A DNA stretch of 64,000 bases from NCBI RefSeq assembly GCF_050529585.1, contig NZ_CP172882.1:1736001-1800000 (forward strand). The letters run 5' to 3'. The DNA is from Enterococcus_D sp050529585. GTDB taxonomy: Bacteria > Bacillota > Bacilli > Lactobacillales > Enterococcaceae. A model generated the notes under the pieces. It was not told the DNA's origin, did not search any database, and saw only the letters and a program-made list of their open reading frames with translations. Positions 17,161 through 26,639 of this stretch are shown piece after piece; position 1 is the first letter of the stretch; the number at the start of each line of letters is the position of its first letter. The position numbers were made by a program, and so were the translations under genes.

Positions 17161-18060
17161 TCATGCGAAATTCCTCAGAAACAAGAAATTTTTTATAATG
17201 ATGATTGACTTCCACCACTGTCTGCTGATAAAAAATTCTGAATACTCATTTCCCCATTCCCACGGAACGATAAATGAGCCGTCCTCCAACTGATTCTCAA
17301 GAATCTTTGTTGTTTCAATGTGGCAAATTTCTTCATCCAAAATATCTAGTACCTGATTTTTGATTAAAAAGTAATCCGATGGTTTGCTCACATACTCCGT
17401 AAACCACGCTTCAGGATCTGGAGCGACTGTTTGGCGAATTTGTCGCTTCAATAATTCTCGAAACGGAACATGATCTAGAACAAACGTGAAGTCTGCTTCT
17501 TCGCAATAGTATAACATCTCTAGATAGACAACAAGTGTGTGCATCTCATTTGTTGGTTCCTCAACAAAATCAGCAACCGCCTGTTTGATTATGTCTTGCG
17601 CCTTCTGATAAAGAAACGAGTCTTTCTCACTTGTGACTAATATCATCCCTGCCAAACTAACAGTCGGATTATCAGAAGGTACACCTTTGGCACTCTCCCA
17701 CCAAATTGCATGGGGATAATCTATTGTAGATGGGACTTGATTGAACCACTTTCCTTGTGAAAAGTCTTTTTCGCTAGACAAGTATGTCAAGATTCCTTTT
17801 ACAAGGGGATTCTTTGAATCGAGAGAATCGATTTCCCGTAAAATATTACAAGCCATCCAAGTAGCAATGGGGGTACTGTTGGGATTCCAGTTATCAGGTT
17901 CTAATCCGTAACCGAATCCACCGTCCTCATTTTGATAAACCTCCAGCGCCTGCAGCACATTTTGCTTATCCCCGTTCTCAAAATGATATTGCCAACGGGC
18001 AAGTTCCAAAGGTCGTGCGTTCTGGTAGACAAATACGCGTGCTTTTTCGATTGGATCCAT
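17161..18060 (-). CDS. Terpene-cyclase/prenyltransferase-like toroid protein, unknown function
   Basis: 299 aa from ATG 18060, chosen because AAGGAG lies just upstream; the longer frame to 18117 includes that site. It shows QNEDGGFGYGLEPDN near residue 50 and NQLEDGSFIVPWEWG near the end. Both resemble the Q-x-x-DGSW-like turns of squalene-cyclase and prenyltransferase alpha-toroids. The DXDD and zinc ligands of the true enzymes are not seen, so it is probably a fold relative with another role. It has no signal peptide. It is divergent from the DJ-1/PfpI gene. Confidence 0.6.
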   Translation of the reverse strand: MDPIEKARVFVYQNARPLELARWQYHFENGDKQNVLQALEVYQNEDGGFGYGLEPDNWNPNSTPIATWMACNILREIDSLDSKNPLVKGILTYLSSEKDFSQGKWFNQVPSTIDYPHAIWWESAKGVPSDNPTVSLAGMILVTSEKDSFLYQKAQDIIKQAVADFVEEPTNEMHTLVVYLEMLYYCEEADFTFVLDHVPFRELLKRQIRQTVAPDPEAWFTEYVSKPSDYFLIKNQVLDILDEEICHIETTKILENQLEDGSFIVPWEWGNEYSEFFISRQWWKSIIIIKNFLFLRNFA

Positions 18061-18266
18061 AGTTTCACTCCTTATGCGCATACTTTTATTCATATTGATT
18101 ATACTTGAGGGGCTCATCCTTTACAACGCTTACATATCCAAGCGAAATGATCAAAATCTTAGGTCAACACTACCCATTTGGGCTCATTTTCGCTATAAGC
18201 GTTCTTTTTGGTGTTTGCTTACGCTTCTGTTACAGTAAGTATATAAAGATAAAAGGAGGATTTCAT

Positions 18267-18791
18267 TTGCGCTTAGAAAACAAAAAAATCATCGCCCTTG
18301 TCGACAACGATTTTGAGGATTTAGAACTGTGGTACCCCGTTCATCGCTTACGAGAAGAAGGCGCTCAAGTTGATTTGGTAGGTCAAGAAGCCCATAAAAC
18401 CTATATCGGAAAATACGGTGTCCCTGCTGAATCAGCCTATGCATTTACAGAGATCAAAGCGGCAGATTATGATGCGATCTTAGTGCCTGGAGGTTGGGCA
18501 CCAGATAAACTACGCCGTTTCCCTGAGGTTATTGATTTTGTCAAAGAAATGGACAAAGATGAGAAAATCATCGGTCAGATCTGTCATGCTGGATGGGTTT
18601 TGATTTCGGCCAATATTCTGCAAGGCAAAAAGGTGACGAGTACCCCAGGAATCAAAGATGATATGACCAACGCAGGCGCAACTTGGGTCGATACGCCAGT
18701 TGTTACAGATGGCCATATCGTTTCCAGCCGTCGTCCGCCTGATCTACCAGATTATATGCGCGCGTTCATCGCTGTTTTGGAGAAAAAATAA
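18267..18791 (+). CDS. DJ-1/PfpI family protein (YfkM/YhbO type)
   Basis: 174 aa from TTG 18267. The start is chosen because AAAAGGAGG lies 7 bp upstream; the open frame to 18105 has no ribosome site. The nucleophile elbow is GQICHAGWVL, with LVPGGWAPDKLRRF before it and the ending RRPPDLPDYMRAFIAVL. Members are called general stress protein 18, proteases or deglycases; their real activity (glyoxalase or hydratase of damaged metabolites) is debated. It is a cytosolic protein of usual size with its own terminator. Confidence 0.88.
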   Translation: MRLENKKIIALVDNDFEDLELWYPVHRLREEGAQVDLVGQEAHKTYIGKYGVPAESAYAFTEIKAADYDAILVPGGWAPDKLRRFPEVIDFVKEMDKDEKIIGQICHAGWVLISANILQGKKVTSTPGIKDDMTNAGATWVDTPVVTDGHIVSSRRPPDLPDYMRAFIAVLEKK

Positions 18792-18794
18792 AGG

Positions 18795-18824
18795 AAAAAA
18801 CCGCTGAAACCAGCGGTTTTTTTG
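18795..18824 (+). terminator. Terminator of the DJ-1/PfpI gene
   Basis: Stem AAAAAACCGCTG (18795-18806) and CAGCGGTTTTTT (18811-18822), loop AAAC, then T run. Confidence 0.85.
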
Positions 18825-18867
18825 TCCAAATCTTCTAAGCGATTTTTTAAATGTTCTTTTGAAAAAG

Positions 18868-20073
18868 CTATTTAATGTCTGATAAAGTTCTTCCCTCGAT
18901 TCCTGATTGCCCAGGCAGTTTCATCAGTCCAAAGTATAGCAAAGCAGCCCCAGTCAAGGCAAAAATCGTCCCCCACAACAGCATGATCCACACACCAAAT
19001 GTTTGAACCAAGAAGCCGCCTAAGATATTCCCTATCACACCACCCAGAGTCGTGGCAATAATAATCAGTGTCTGGCCAAAGACTCGGTCTTCATCGGCCA
19101 AGACTTGATTGAATAAATATGCCGAAGCCGGTATAAACAACGCAAAGCTGACCCCTTGCATCACGTGCGTCATTTCCATAAAGACGATTGAACCAGCCCA
19201 CAACATCAATAAGCCGCGAACCGCAAAAGCGACACTGGAGAAAAACAACCAAAACTGACTATTTTTCCGTTTGACAAGTCGCTCGAACAGAATCATGCCC
19301 GGCAATTCACACAAACCTGCAATCATCAATGCAATCCCTACTTCTTTACTTCCCCCACCAATGTGCCCAAATATTTGGGCCAAAAAACTATTGATCATTG
19401 TATGAAAACTAAACAAGAAGCTAAAACCGATAAACAGAAGGAATAAGAAGGGATATTTTTTAAGCAAATGTTGCGAATGCTGGCTTGCTTCAGTCATCAT
19501 CGGTCGGATTTCTTTTTGGATAGTCGGCATCAGCCATAAAATTGCAAAAAATAACAAGCCCTCTGCTAAGGTGATCAATGGCAAAATACCTGCTGAGTAA
19601 TGAGCCAATAACTGTCCTATCACAAAAGAGGTCGCCGCATACCCTAAAGAACCGCCCGCTCTTGAGAAGCCAAAATTCAATGTCCGTCCAGTATTGATGT
19701 AGGCAAAAGCCAACGCATTGACAAAAGACTGCATCGATACCAACAATATACCACCTAGAACATAAGCGCTGATTGTCCAAGCTGGTATCACTGTACCTAG
19801 AATGAGTAGAAACATCATCAGACCAGTCATTATCTTTAGAACCTGAACCAAAGGCAGATGTAGCTTTTTGATGATCACTTGGCTGATCAACGGTTGCAAA
19901 ACTGCAGAAAGGATATTGATCAAAGCCAAGATACCGCCAATTTTTGCAGGATCGATTCCGAAATCAATCAGAAACAACGTAGCAAACCCATAGATAGAAC
20001 AAAACATCATCCAATACAGACATTGGAGACTTGTATAATAAAAACGCAAAGCTCCTTTTGATTGTGTGCGCAT
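18868..20073 (-). CDS. MFS transporter, LacY/HcaT-like (MFS_1_like)
   Basis: 401 aa with about 12 membrane segments split by a central cytosolic loop (RPMMTEASQHSQHLLKKYP, about residue 195). The beginning FYYTSLQCLYWMMFCSIYGFA and the GFSRAGGSLGYA motif in the fourth/fifth segment resemble the oligosaccharide:H+ symporter and nucleoside/3-phenylpropionate permease group. The substrate is unknown. ATG with AAGGTGG upstream. It stands alone, and no sugar-metabolism gene is adjacent. Confidence 0.82.
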   Translation of the reverse strand: MRTQSKGALRFYYTSLQCLYWMMFCSIYGFATLFLIDFGIDPAKIGGILALINILSAVLQPLISQVIIKKLHLPLVQVLKIMTGLMMFLLILGTVIPAWTISAYVLGGILLVSMQSFVNALAFAYINTGRTLNFGFSRAGGSLGYAATSFVIGQLLAHYSAGILPLITLAEGLLFFAILWLMPTIQKEIRPMMTEASQHSQHLLKKYPFLFLLFIGFSFLFSFHTMINSFLAQIFGHIGGGSKEVGIALMIAGLCELPGMILFERLVKRKNSQFWLFFSSVAFAVRGLLMLWAGSIVFMEMTHVMQGVSFALFIPASAYLFNQVLADEDRVFGQTLIIIATTLGGVIGNILGGFLVQTFGVWIMLLWGTIFALTGAALLYFGLMKLPGQSGIEGRTLSDIK

Positions 20074-20247
20074 ACATTTACCACCTTAACAGATATTTAC
20101 TCTTGCCTACTATATCATATACCACCTCTAGTGATAAATACATTTGGATCATTCATAAAAAAATAGACTGAAGATAAACGCATCATTCTCTAGTTAAAAA
20201 TAATCTTAGTTTTGTTTTTTTATTCACAATAAAACCTTTGTTTATCA

Positions 20248-20308
20248 TTGACAGACAAACTACAAATTGTTATAATTTGAAAAATCTAAAATTTCAAACA
20301 ATTTAGAT
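20248..20308 (+). promoter_or_regulatory. Consensus promoter and leader inverted repeat of the PTS IIC gene
   Basis: TTGACA (20248-20253), exactly 17 bp, TATAAT (20271-20276): a perfect sigma-A promoter. Immediately downstream an inverted repeat ATCTAAA (20284-20290) and TTTAGAT (20302-20308) sits over the start point and ends just before the AAAGGAAG ribosome site, in operator or translation-control position. Confidence 0.7.
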
Positions 20309-20326
20309 CTTGAAAGGAAGTAAACT

Positions 20327-21394
20327 ATGAATGAAAAGATTTCGGTGAAAGAATATGTCTACAAAGTTTCTTTAGGTGTGTCAAATGCAGTGTTGGTTGC
20401 ACTGGGTGTCGGTTTATTGTTAGAAACAATTGGTCAATTAACAGGCATTGCCACGATCGGGACCATTGGCACGGTATCAAAGTTATTATTAGCTCCTGCT
20501 TTTGGAGCAGGGATCGCTTATCAATTAAAAACAAATACGCTAGTGATCTTTACGTCGATGATAGCTGCCACGATTGCCTCTGACGGTTTGTATTTTTCAC
20601 AGGCTGCCATTGATGCAACAACGATGACTGGCATCAACGCGACCCAAGGAATCGGGGCAGTCATACTGACAGGCGGTCAGCCGATCAGTGCAGTAATGGC
20701 AGGTCTTGTTGCTGCTTTGATTGGAAAATGGCTGACTGGTAAAACGCCATTAGATATGATTTTAGTTCCGCTAGGCAGTTTATTCTTTGGCGGTTTGGCC
20801 GGTGTCGGTTTTGCTTATGTCACAACACCGATGTTATTGGCCATCAGCGGATTTATGGCACAATCGATCACGATTTCGCCTATCTTGGGATCGATCGTGA
20901 TCGCTGTAGCTTGGAGTACACTTTTGATGACCCCTGCCTCTTCAGTCGCATTGGCAATCGCCTTGCAATTGGATCCAGTGTCTTCTGCAGCTGCTTTGAT
21001 CGGTTGTACTGCACAATTTGTAGGGTTTACTGTCATGTCCTTCAAAGAAAACAATTTAGGCGCCAATATCGCCCAAGGATTGATCACCCCTAAGGTCCAA
21101 TTTGCCAATCTGACCAAAAACCCGCAAATGGTGATCCCGCCCTTTCTTTCTGCAGCCATTTGCGCACCATTGGCAACCACGCTCTTTCACTTTACCACTA
21201 GTTATGAATTGGCTGGGTTAGGATTGAACTCATTGATTGCGCCGCTGAATCTATTTGCCAATGACCGTTCTGGATTCTTAGTCTATTGCTTGATTGGTGT
21301 ATTGTTGTCTGGTACCTTAACCTATATTTTTTATCGCGGCATGCTTGCACTGGGCAAAGCAACCAAGGGCAGCTTGACGATCGAGTTGCAATAA
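20327..21394 (+). CDS. PTS_EIIC_2-type membrane protein (orphan PTS IIC)
   Basis: 355 aa with about 9-10 membrane segments and Gly/Ala-rich stretches (GVGLLLETIGQLTGIATIG, LTGGQPISAVMAGLVAAL). It fits the PF13303 EIIC family, which differs from the sugar-specific IIC families and usually stands without IIA and IIB genes, as here. The function of these orphans is unclear: sugar uptake has not been shown, and some are described as putative regulators. It has a perfect consensus promoter, so it should be strongly transcribed unless repressed. Confidence 0.75.
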   Translation: MNEKISVKEYVYKVSLGVSNAVLVALGVGLLLETIGQLTGIATIGTIGTVSKLLLAPAFGAGIAYQLKTNTLVIFTSMIAATIASDGLYFSQAAIDATTMTGINATQGIGAVILTGGQPISAVMAGLVAALIGKWLTGKTPLDMILVPLGSLFFGGLAGVGFAYVTTPMLLAISGFMAQSITISPILGSIVIAVAWSTLLMTPASSVALAIALQLDPVSSAAALIGCTAQFVGFTVMSFKENNLGANIAQGLITPKVQFANLTKNPQMVIPPFLSAAICAPLATTLFHFTTSYELAGLGLNSLIAPLNLFANDRSGFLVYCLIGVLLSGTLTYIFYRGMLALGKATKGSLTIELQ

Positions 21395-21413
21395 AGAATA
21401 GGAAGCGAACTGT

Positions 21414-21446
21414 ACAAAAAACCCGCTGACTTTTCAGTCAACGGGT
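21414..21446 (-). terminator. Terminator of the pdh operon
   Basis: Minus-strand stem ACCCGTTGACT with AGTCAGCGGGT (arms at about 21446-21436 and 21431-21421; one G-U pair), tight loop, and a TTTTTT run (21420-21415). Confidence 0.8.
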
Positions 21447-21455
21447 CGAATTCGA

Positions 21456-22862
21456 TTAAATATGGATTGGCATACCTAACGCCAATTCAGCTGCATCCAT
21501 TGTGATTTCTCCCAATGATGGATGTGGGTGGATCGTTAAGGCAATATCTTCTGCGTTCATACCAGATTCAATAGCAAGTGCCAATTCTGATACCATATCG
21601 CTTGCGCCTAAGCCAGCGATTTGTGCGCCGATGATGACATTGTCTTCAACAGTCGTTACCAGACGGATAAATCCTTCTGTTTTTCCTAATGACAATGCAC
21701 GTCCGTTACCAGAGAATGGGAATTTGAATGCTTTGGCATCGATTCCAGCATCTTTAGCATCTTTGATTGTCATGCCAACAGAAGCCAATTCAGGATCTGT
21801 AAAGGCAACAGCTGGCATCGCTTTGTAATCGACAGCCACTTTTTTGCCTGAGATGGCTTCAGCTGCAATTTTCGCTTCGTAGCTTGCTTTATGGGCTAAA
21901 GCAGCACCAGGAACGATATCACCAATTGCATAGATATTTGATACATTTGTGCGACCTTGTTTGTCAACAGTGATCAATCCACGTTCGCCTACTTCAACAC
22001 CAGCTTGTTCTAAGCCCATGTCATCTGTATTTGGACGACGACCAACTGTCACCATTACATAGTCAGCTGTTACTTCTTCTTCTTTACCATCCACAGCATA
22101 TTTAACAGTAACGCTATCGCCATTGTCAACAGCTTCTTTAGCCATTGCATTAGTTACAACTGTTACGCCTTTTTTGGCAAAGTCTTCTTCAACCAATTTC
22201 ACCATATCTTTTTCGTACGTTGGCAAGATTTGAGGAGAACCTTCAAGAATCGTTACTTCAGCGCCTAAGTTTGCATAAGCTGCACCTAATTCAGAACCAA
22301 TGACACCGCCACCGATCACGACGAATTTCTTTGGTACTTCTTTTAATGCCAATCCGCCAGTTGAATCAAGTACACGGCCGCCAAATTTAAAGCCTGGAAT
22401 CTCGATTGGACGAGAACCTGTTGCGACGATCGCATTGTTGAAAGAATACGTTTGGGCTGAATCTGGGTGGATCACACGCAATGTGTGGTCATCAACGAAG
22501 AATGCTTCCCCTTCAATACTTTCAACTTTGTGTTTTTTCAATAGGAATCCAACACCAGAAGTCAATGTTTTAACGACTTTGTTGTCTTTCCATTCTTGTG
22601 TTTTGGTAAAATCTAGTGTGACATTTTCAGTATTCACACCAAACATCGTTGAATCTAAAGATTCTTGATAGTGGTGTCCTGCAGCGATCAGTGCTTTCGA
22701 AGGAATACAACCAACGTTCAAACAAACGCCGCCAATGTATTCTCTTTCAATGATTGCCACTTTTTGACCCATTTCAGCAGCGCGGATGGCAGCCACATAG
22801 CCGCCAGGTCCCGCACCGATTACAACTGTATCTAATTCAACAGCAAAATCTCCTACTACCAT
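21456..22862 (-). CDS. pdhD: Dihydrolipoamide dehydrogenase (E3 of pyruvate dehydrogenase)
   Basis: 468 aa. FAD-binding GAGPGGYVAA near residue 17, redox-active disulfide in GGVCLNVGC, NAD-binding GGGVIGSELG and the C-terminal catalytic HPHPSLGE. It reoxidises the dihydrolipoyl groups of E2 and reduces NAD+. It is the last gene of pdhABCD, 7 bp after pdhC, and followed by a terminator. Full family length. Confidence 0.97.
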   Translation of the reverse strand: MVVGDFAVELDTVVIGAGPGGYVAAIRAAEMGQKVAIIEREYIGGVCLNVGCIPSKALIAAGHHYQESLDSTMFGVNTENVTLDFTKTQEWKDNKVVKTLTSGVGFLLKKHKVESIEGEAFFVDDHTLRVIHPDSAQTYSFNNAIVATGSRPIEIPGFKFGGRVLDSTGGLALKEVPKKFVVIGGGVIGSELGAAYANLGAEVTILEGSPQILPTYEKDMVKLVEEDFAKKGVTVVTNAMAKEAVDNGDSVTVKYAVDGKEEEVTADYVMVTVGRRPNTDDMGLEQAGVEVGERGLITVDKQGRTNVSNIYAIGDIVPGAALAHKASYEAKIAAEAISGKKVAVDYKAMPAVAFTDPELASVGMTIKDAKDAGIDAKAFKFPFSGNGRALSLGKTEGFIRLVTTVEDNVIIGAQIAGLGASDMVSELALAIESGMNAEDIALTIHPHPSLGEITMDAAELALGMPIHI

Positions 22863-22869
22863 TTGTAAA

Positions 22870-24525
22870 TCATCCTTCCATCATTAATAGCTCAGGATCA
22901 GCTAAAAGACGTTTGATATTGTTCATTGCTTGTTGTGCTGTCGCACCATCAACGATACGGTGATCGAAGCTTAGTGATAATTTCATCACACGGCCAACAA
23001 CGATTTCACCTTCAGCATTGACGATTGGTTGTTGCGCGATTGTACCTACACCCAAAATAGCGACTTCAGGGTAGTTGATTACTGGTGTGAACCAGCCACC
23101 GCCTACAGAGCCAATATTACTGATTGTGATCGTACCGTTGCGCATATCATCAGCAGACAATTTGCCATCATGGGCAAGTTTTGCTTTTTCGTTGATTTCA
23201 TCAGCAATTGCAAACATGCCTTTACGATCTGCATCTTTTACGTTTGGCACGTATAATCCGTGGTCTGTATCCGTTGCAATACCGATATTGTAGTAATTTT
23301 TGTAAACAATTTCTTGATTTGCGTCATCAATAGATGCATTCAAGATAGGGAATTTTTTCACTGTTGCAGTCAATGCTTTCACAACATATGGTAAGAAAGT
23401 TAATTTAGTGCCGTTTGCAGCAGCGACTTCTTTGAATTTCTTACGGTTGTCCCAAAGACTTGTTACTTCTACTTCATCATGCAATGTCACATGTGGTGCA
23501 GTGTGCTTGCTGTTGACCATTGCTTTGGCGATGGCTTTACGTGTAGGCGTCAAGGCAACACGTTCTTCTAAATCACCTAAGTTAGACTTGAATGCTTTCG
23601 CAGGTGCAGCCGGTTTGCTTTCAGCTGCTGGTGCTTTGGCTTCTTCTTTCGCTGGGGCTGCAGCTTCTGCTGGTGCAGATGATCCGCCACCTGATAAGAA
23701 GTTTTCAATGTCTTCTTTCGTCACACGTCCACCTTTGCCGCTTGCAGATACTTGAGAAATATCGACATCTTTTTCACGGGCAAATTGACGGACAGAAGGC
23801 ATTGCTAAAACGCGTTTGTTTGGATCTGCCGCTTCGACAACACTTGCTGAACCAGATGTCTCCACTTTTTCTTGTGGTGCTTCTGTTGCAGATGATGTAC
23901 CAGATGAAGCAGGTGCATCGTTATGACCAGGTGCATCGATTTCTACAAGCACGTCACCAACATTGGCAACTGTACCTTCAGCAACAACGATTTTTTTAAC
24001 CGTACCTGTGACTGGAGATGGAATTTCTTCCACTGATTTGTCGTTTTGTACTTCTAATAATGTATCGTCTTCATTGATAGTATCGCCAGCTTTAACGAAC
24101 CATTTAACGATTTCGCCCTCTGCGATCCCTTCACCAATATCTGGTAATTTGAATTGGAACACGCCTGAACCTTCAGATGATCCTGATGCAGTGTTTGCAC
24201 TTGACTCAGTTGTTGGTTCAGCAGCTGGTTTCGCTGGCGTTTGAGATTCAGCAGCAACACCCGCATCGCCTTCATTGTCTTCGTGACCAGGTGCGTCGAT
24301 TTCTACAAGCACATCACCAACATTGGCAACCGTGCCTTCAGGAACAACGATACTTTTGATCGTACCTGTCACTGGAGATGGAATTTCTTCCACTGATTTA
24401 TCATTTTGAACTTCTAGTAAGGTATCATCTTCATTGATGGTATCCCCTGCTTTGACGAACCATTTAACGATTTCGCCTTCTGCAATTCCTTCACCGATAT
24501 CCGGTAATTTAAATTGAAATGCCAT
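22870..24525 (-). CDS. pdhC: Dihydrolipoamide acetyltransferase (E2) with two lipoyl domains
   Basis: 551 aa. Two lipoyl domains with the lipoylated Lys at residues 43 and 163 (QNDKSVEE), joined by Ala/Pro/Ser-rich linkers; a peripheral-subunit-binding domain (about 230-268, MPSVRQFAREKDVD); another flexible linker; and the catalytic domain with H522 and D526 in SFDHRIVDG. E2 forms the core of the complex, accepts the acetyl group from E1 on its lipoyl arms and passes it to CoA. The two lipoyl domains are almost identical over 78 residues, offset by exactly 120. Confidence 0.97.
   Translation of the reverse strand: MAFQFKLPDIGEGIAEGEIVKWFVKAGDTINEDDTLLEVQNDKSVEEIPSPVTGTIKSIVVPEGTVANVGDVLVEIDAPGHEDNEGDAGVAAESQTPAKPAAEPTTESSANTASGSSEGSGVFQFKLPDIGEGIAEGEIVKWFVKAGDTINEDDTLLEVQNDKSVEEIPSPVTGTVKKIVVAEGTVANVGDVLVEIDAPGHNDAPASSGTSSATEAPQEKVETSGSASVVEAADPNKRVLAMPSVRQFAREKDVDISQVSASGKGGRVTKEDIENFLSGGGSSAPAEAAAPAKEEAKAPAAESKPAAPAKAFKSNLGDLEERVALTPTRKAIAKAMVNSKHTAPHVTLHDEVEVTSLWDNRKKFKEVAAANGTKLTFLPYVVKALTATVKKFPILNASIDDANQEIVYKNYYNIGIATDTDHGLYVPNVKDADRKGMFAIADEINEKAKLAHDGKLSADDMRNGTITISNIGSVGGGWFTPVINYPEVAILGVGTIAQQPIVNAEGEIVVGRVMKLSLSFDHRIVDGATAQQAMNNIKRLLADPELLMMEG
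23923..24519 (-). repeat. Tandem lipoyl-domain duplication inside pdhC
   Basis: Copy A 24519-24283 (residues 3-81) and copy B 24159-23923 (residues 123-201), 360 bp apart. The proteins are nearly identical, whereas the DNA differs at many third codon positions, so the duplication is not recent and the protein is under strong constraint. Confidence 0.8.
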
Positions 24526-24549
24526 TGTCTATTCTTCCCTTCTTAACTA

Positions 24550-25527
24550 TTAAAAGTTCACGATTTCTTTCACTTTGTCTTCGATATCTTTTGCATTTGG
24601 CAACCAAATGTTTTCAGCTTGACCGAATGGGAAAATAGTATCTGGAGCAGATACGCGTCCGATTGGTGCTTCAAGTGATAGAACCGCACGTTCAGAAATT
24701 TCAGAAACGACTTGTGCCGCAACACCCGCTTGTTTTTGGGCTTCTTGAACAACGACAACGCGACCAGTTTTTTCGACCGATTTGATGATTGTTTCAACAT
24801 CAAGTGGCGCAACTGTACGCAAGTCAATGATTTCAGCATTGATATTTTCTTTTGCTAAGTTGTCAGCAGCTTTGATTGCTTCACGCACCATTGCACCGTA
24901 AGTGATGATGGATACATCAGAACCTTCACGGGTAACTGCTGCTTTATCCAAAGGCACTTCGTATGCTTCTTCTGGCACTTCTTCACGGAATGAACGGTAA
25001 AGTTTCATGTGCTCTAAAAAGACAACTGGATCATTGCTGCGAATCGCTGCAATCAATAGTCCTTTTGCATCATACGGATTTGATGGAATCACGACACGGA
25101 TACCAGGAGATTGTGCAATCAAACCTTCTAAGTTATCTGAGTGCAATTCTGGTGTATGCACGCCCCCGCCAAATGGTGAACGGATCGTGATAGGCAGATT
25201 ACGTGTGCCGCCCATACGATAACGCGTCCGGGCCATTTGTCCAACGATTTCATCAAATGTTTCAAATACGAAACCAAAGAATTGGATTTCTGGAACTGGA
25301 CGGAAGCCTTGTAAAGCTAACCCGAAAGCCAAACCACCAATACCAGATTCAGCAAGAGGAGTATCGAATACACGGTCTTCGCCAAATTTTTCTTGTAAAC
25401 CTTCTGTTGCACGGAATACACCGCCGTTTTTACCGACGTCTTCACCAAAGACTAAAATCTCTTTGTCATTTTCCATTTCAACAGCTAAGGCATCTGTAAT
25501 TGCTTGGATCATTGTTTTTTGTGCCAT
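24550..25527 (-). CDS. pdhB: Pyruvate dehydrogenase E1 beta subunit
   Basis: 325 aa. It has the transketolase central and C-terminal domains: ILVFGEDVGKNGGVFRAT near residue 25, then PLAESGIGGLAFGLAL and YGAMVREAIKAADNL. With the alpha subunit it binds thiamine diphosphate and decarboxylates pyruvate. It starts 2 bp after the pdhA stop codon, a typical coupled arrangement. Confidence 0.97.
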   Translation of the reverse strand: MAQKTMIQAITDALAVEMENDKEILVFGEDVGKNGGVFRATEGLQEKFGEDRVFDTPLAESGIGGLAFGLALQGFRPVPEIQFFGFVFETFDEIVGQMARTRYRMGGTRNLPITIRSPFGGGVHTPELHSDNLEGLIAQSPGIRVVIPSNPYDAKGLLIAAIRSNDPVVFLEHMKLYRSFREEVPEEAYEVPLDKAAVTREGSDVSIITYGAMVREAIKAADNLAKENINAEIIDLRTVAPLDVETIIKSVEKTGRVVVVQEAQKQAGVAAQVVSEISERAVLSLEAPIGRVSAPDTIFPFGQAENIWLPNAKDIEDKVKEIVNF

Positions 25528-25529
25528 GA

Positions 25530-26639
25530 CTATTTCGACTCCTTCGCTTCATAAGTTGCAATTTGTTCTTTAATGTTTTGTGGTTGAACTTCAAACATGT
25601 TTTTCAAGAAATCAGAAACTTTTTGTTTTGGTACACGGTCAGCTTCAGCGATTGCTGCTTTGATTTCTTCTTTGGTTTGTTCGATAATTTCTTCTTCTTT
25701 TTCTTCAGACCATAAGCCTTTTTCAGTTAAGTACGTACGGAAACGAACCAATGGATCTTTTTGTTGCCATTCAGTATCCATTTCTTTCGTACGGTAACGG
25801 GTTGGATCATCACCTGATAAGGTGTGCGCACCATAACGGTAAGTCAATGTTTCGATCAATACAGGACCATTGCCGTTTGCTGCCCATTCCCGCGCTGCTT
25901 TTGATACATAGTAGACTGCCAATGGATCCATACCGTCCACTTGAATACCAGGAATACCTGCTGCTGCAGCTTTTTGTGCCAATGTTGGCGCAGCACTTTG
26001 GACTTCCCTTGGTGTAGAGATCGCAAAACCGTTGTTTTGGATGTAGAATACAGCGTTTGCATGGTAAGCACCAGCAAAGTTGATTGCTTCATAGAAGTCC
26101 CCTTGTGAAGAACCGCCATCACCAGTATAGGTAAATACAACATTTTTCTTGTTGCGTTTTTTCAAACCTAAAGCCACACCGGCTGCTTGTACATATTGTG
26201 CACCGATAATGATTTGTGGTGGTAAAGCGTTTAAATCTTCAGGATACAAGTTACCTGCGACATGTCCACGAGACCATAGGAATGCCTCTTTCAAAGGTAA
26301 TCCGTGTTGGATCAATTGAGGAACATCACGATAACCTGGTAATAATACGTCTTCTTTCTCAAAAGCAAATTGACTTGCTAATTGGCTTGCTTCTTGACCA
26401 GCAGTTGGCGCGAAGAAACCTAGACGTCCTTGACGGTTTAACGCAGTTGAGCGTTGGTCCAATACGCGTGACCATACCATACGAGTCATCAATTCCACTA
26501 ATTCGTCGTCACTTAAATCTGGTACTAAATCCGGATTCACAATTTTTCCATCTTTATCCAAAGCCTGGTAAGTTGGAAAATCTGCGTTGACTTGCTCCAA
26601 AATCGCTTGGAAATCAAGTGCTTTTTGTTTTTTTGCCAT
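25530..26639 (-). CDS. pdhA: Pyruvate dehydrogenase E1 alpha subunit
   Basis: 369 aa. The thiamine-diphosphate motif reads GDGGSSQGDFYEAINFA and continues to NN in VFYIQNNGFAIST; the conserved RYGAHTLSGDDPTRYRT is the phosphorylation-loop region of E1 alpha. First gene of the operon pdhABCD, which links glycolysis to acetyl-CoA. A 433-bp upstream region with a promoter candidate precedes it. The ribosome site GAGAGG is rather far from ATG 26639 (about 12 bp). Confidence 0.97.
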   Translation of the reverse strand: MAKKQKALDFQAILEQVNADFPTYQALDKDGKIVNPDLVPDLSDDELVELMTRMVWSRVLDQRSTALNRQGRLGFFAPTAGQEASQLASQFAFEKEDVLLPGYRDVPQLIQHGLPLKEAFLWSRGHVAGNLYPEDLNALPPQIIIGAQYVQAAGVALGLKKRNKKNVVFTYTGDGGSSQGDFYEAINFAGAYHANAVFYIQNNGFAISTPREVQSAAPTLAQKAAAAGIPGIQVDGMDPLAVYYVSKAAREWAANGNGPVLIETLTYRYGAHTLSGDDPTRYRTKEMDTEWQQKDPLVRFRTYLTEKGLWSEEKEEEIIEQTKEEIKAAIAEADRVPKQKVSDFLKNMFEVQPQNIKEQIATYEAKESK

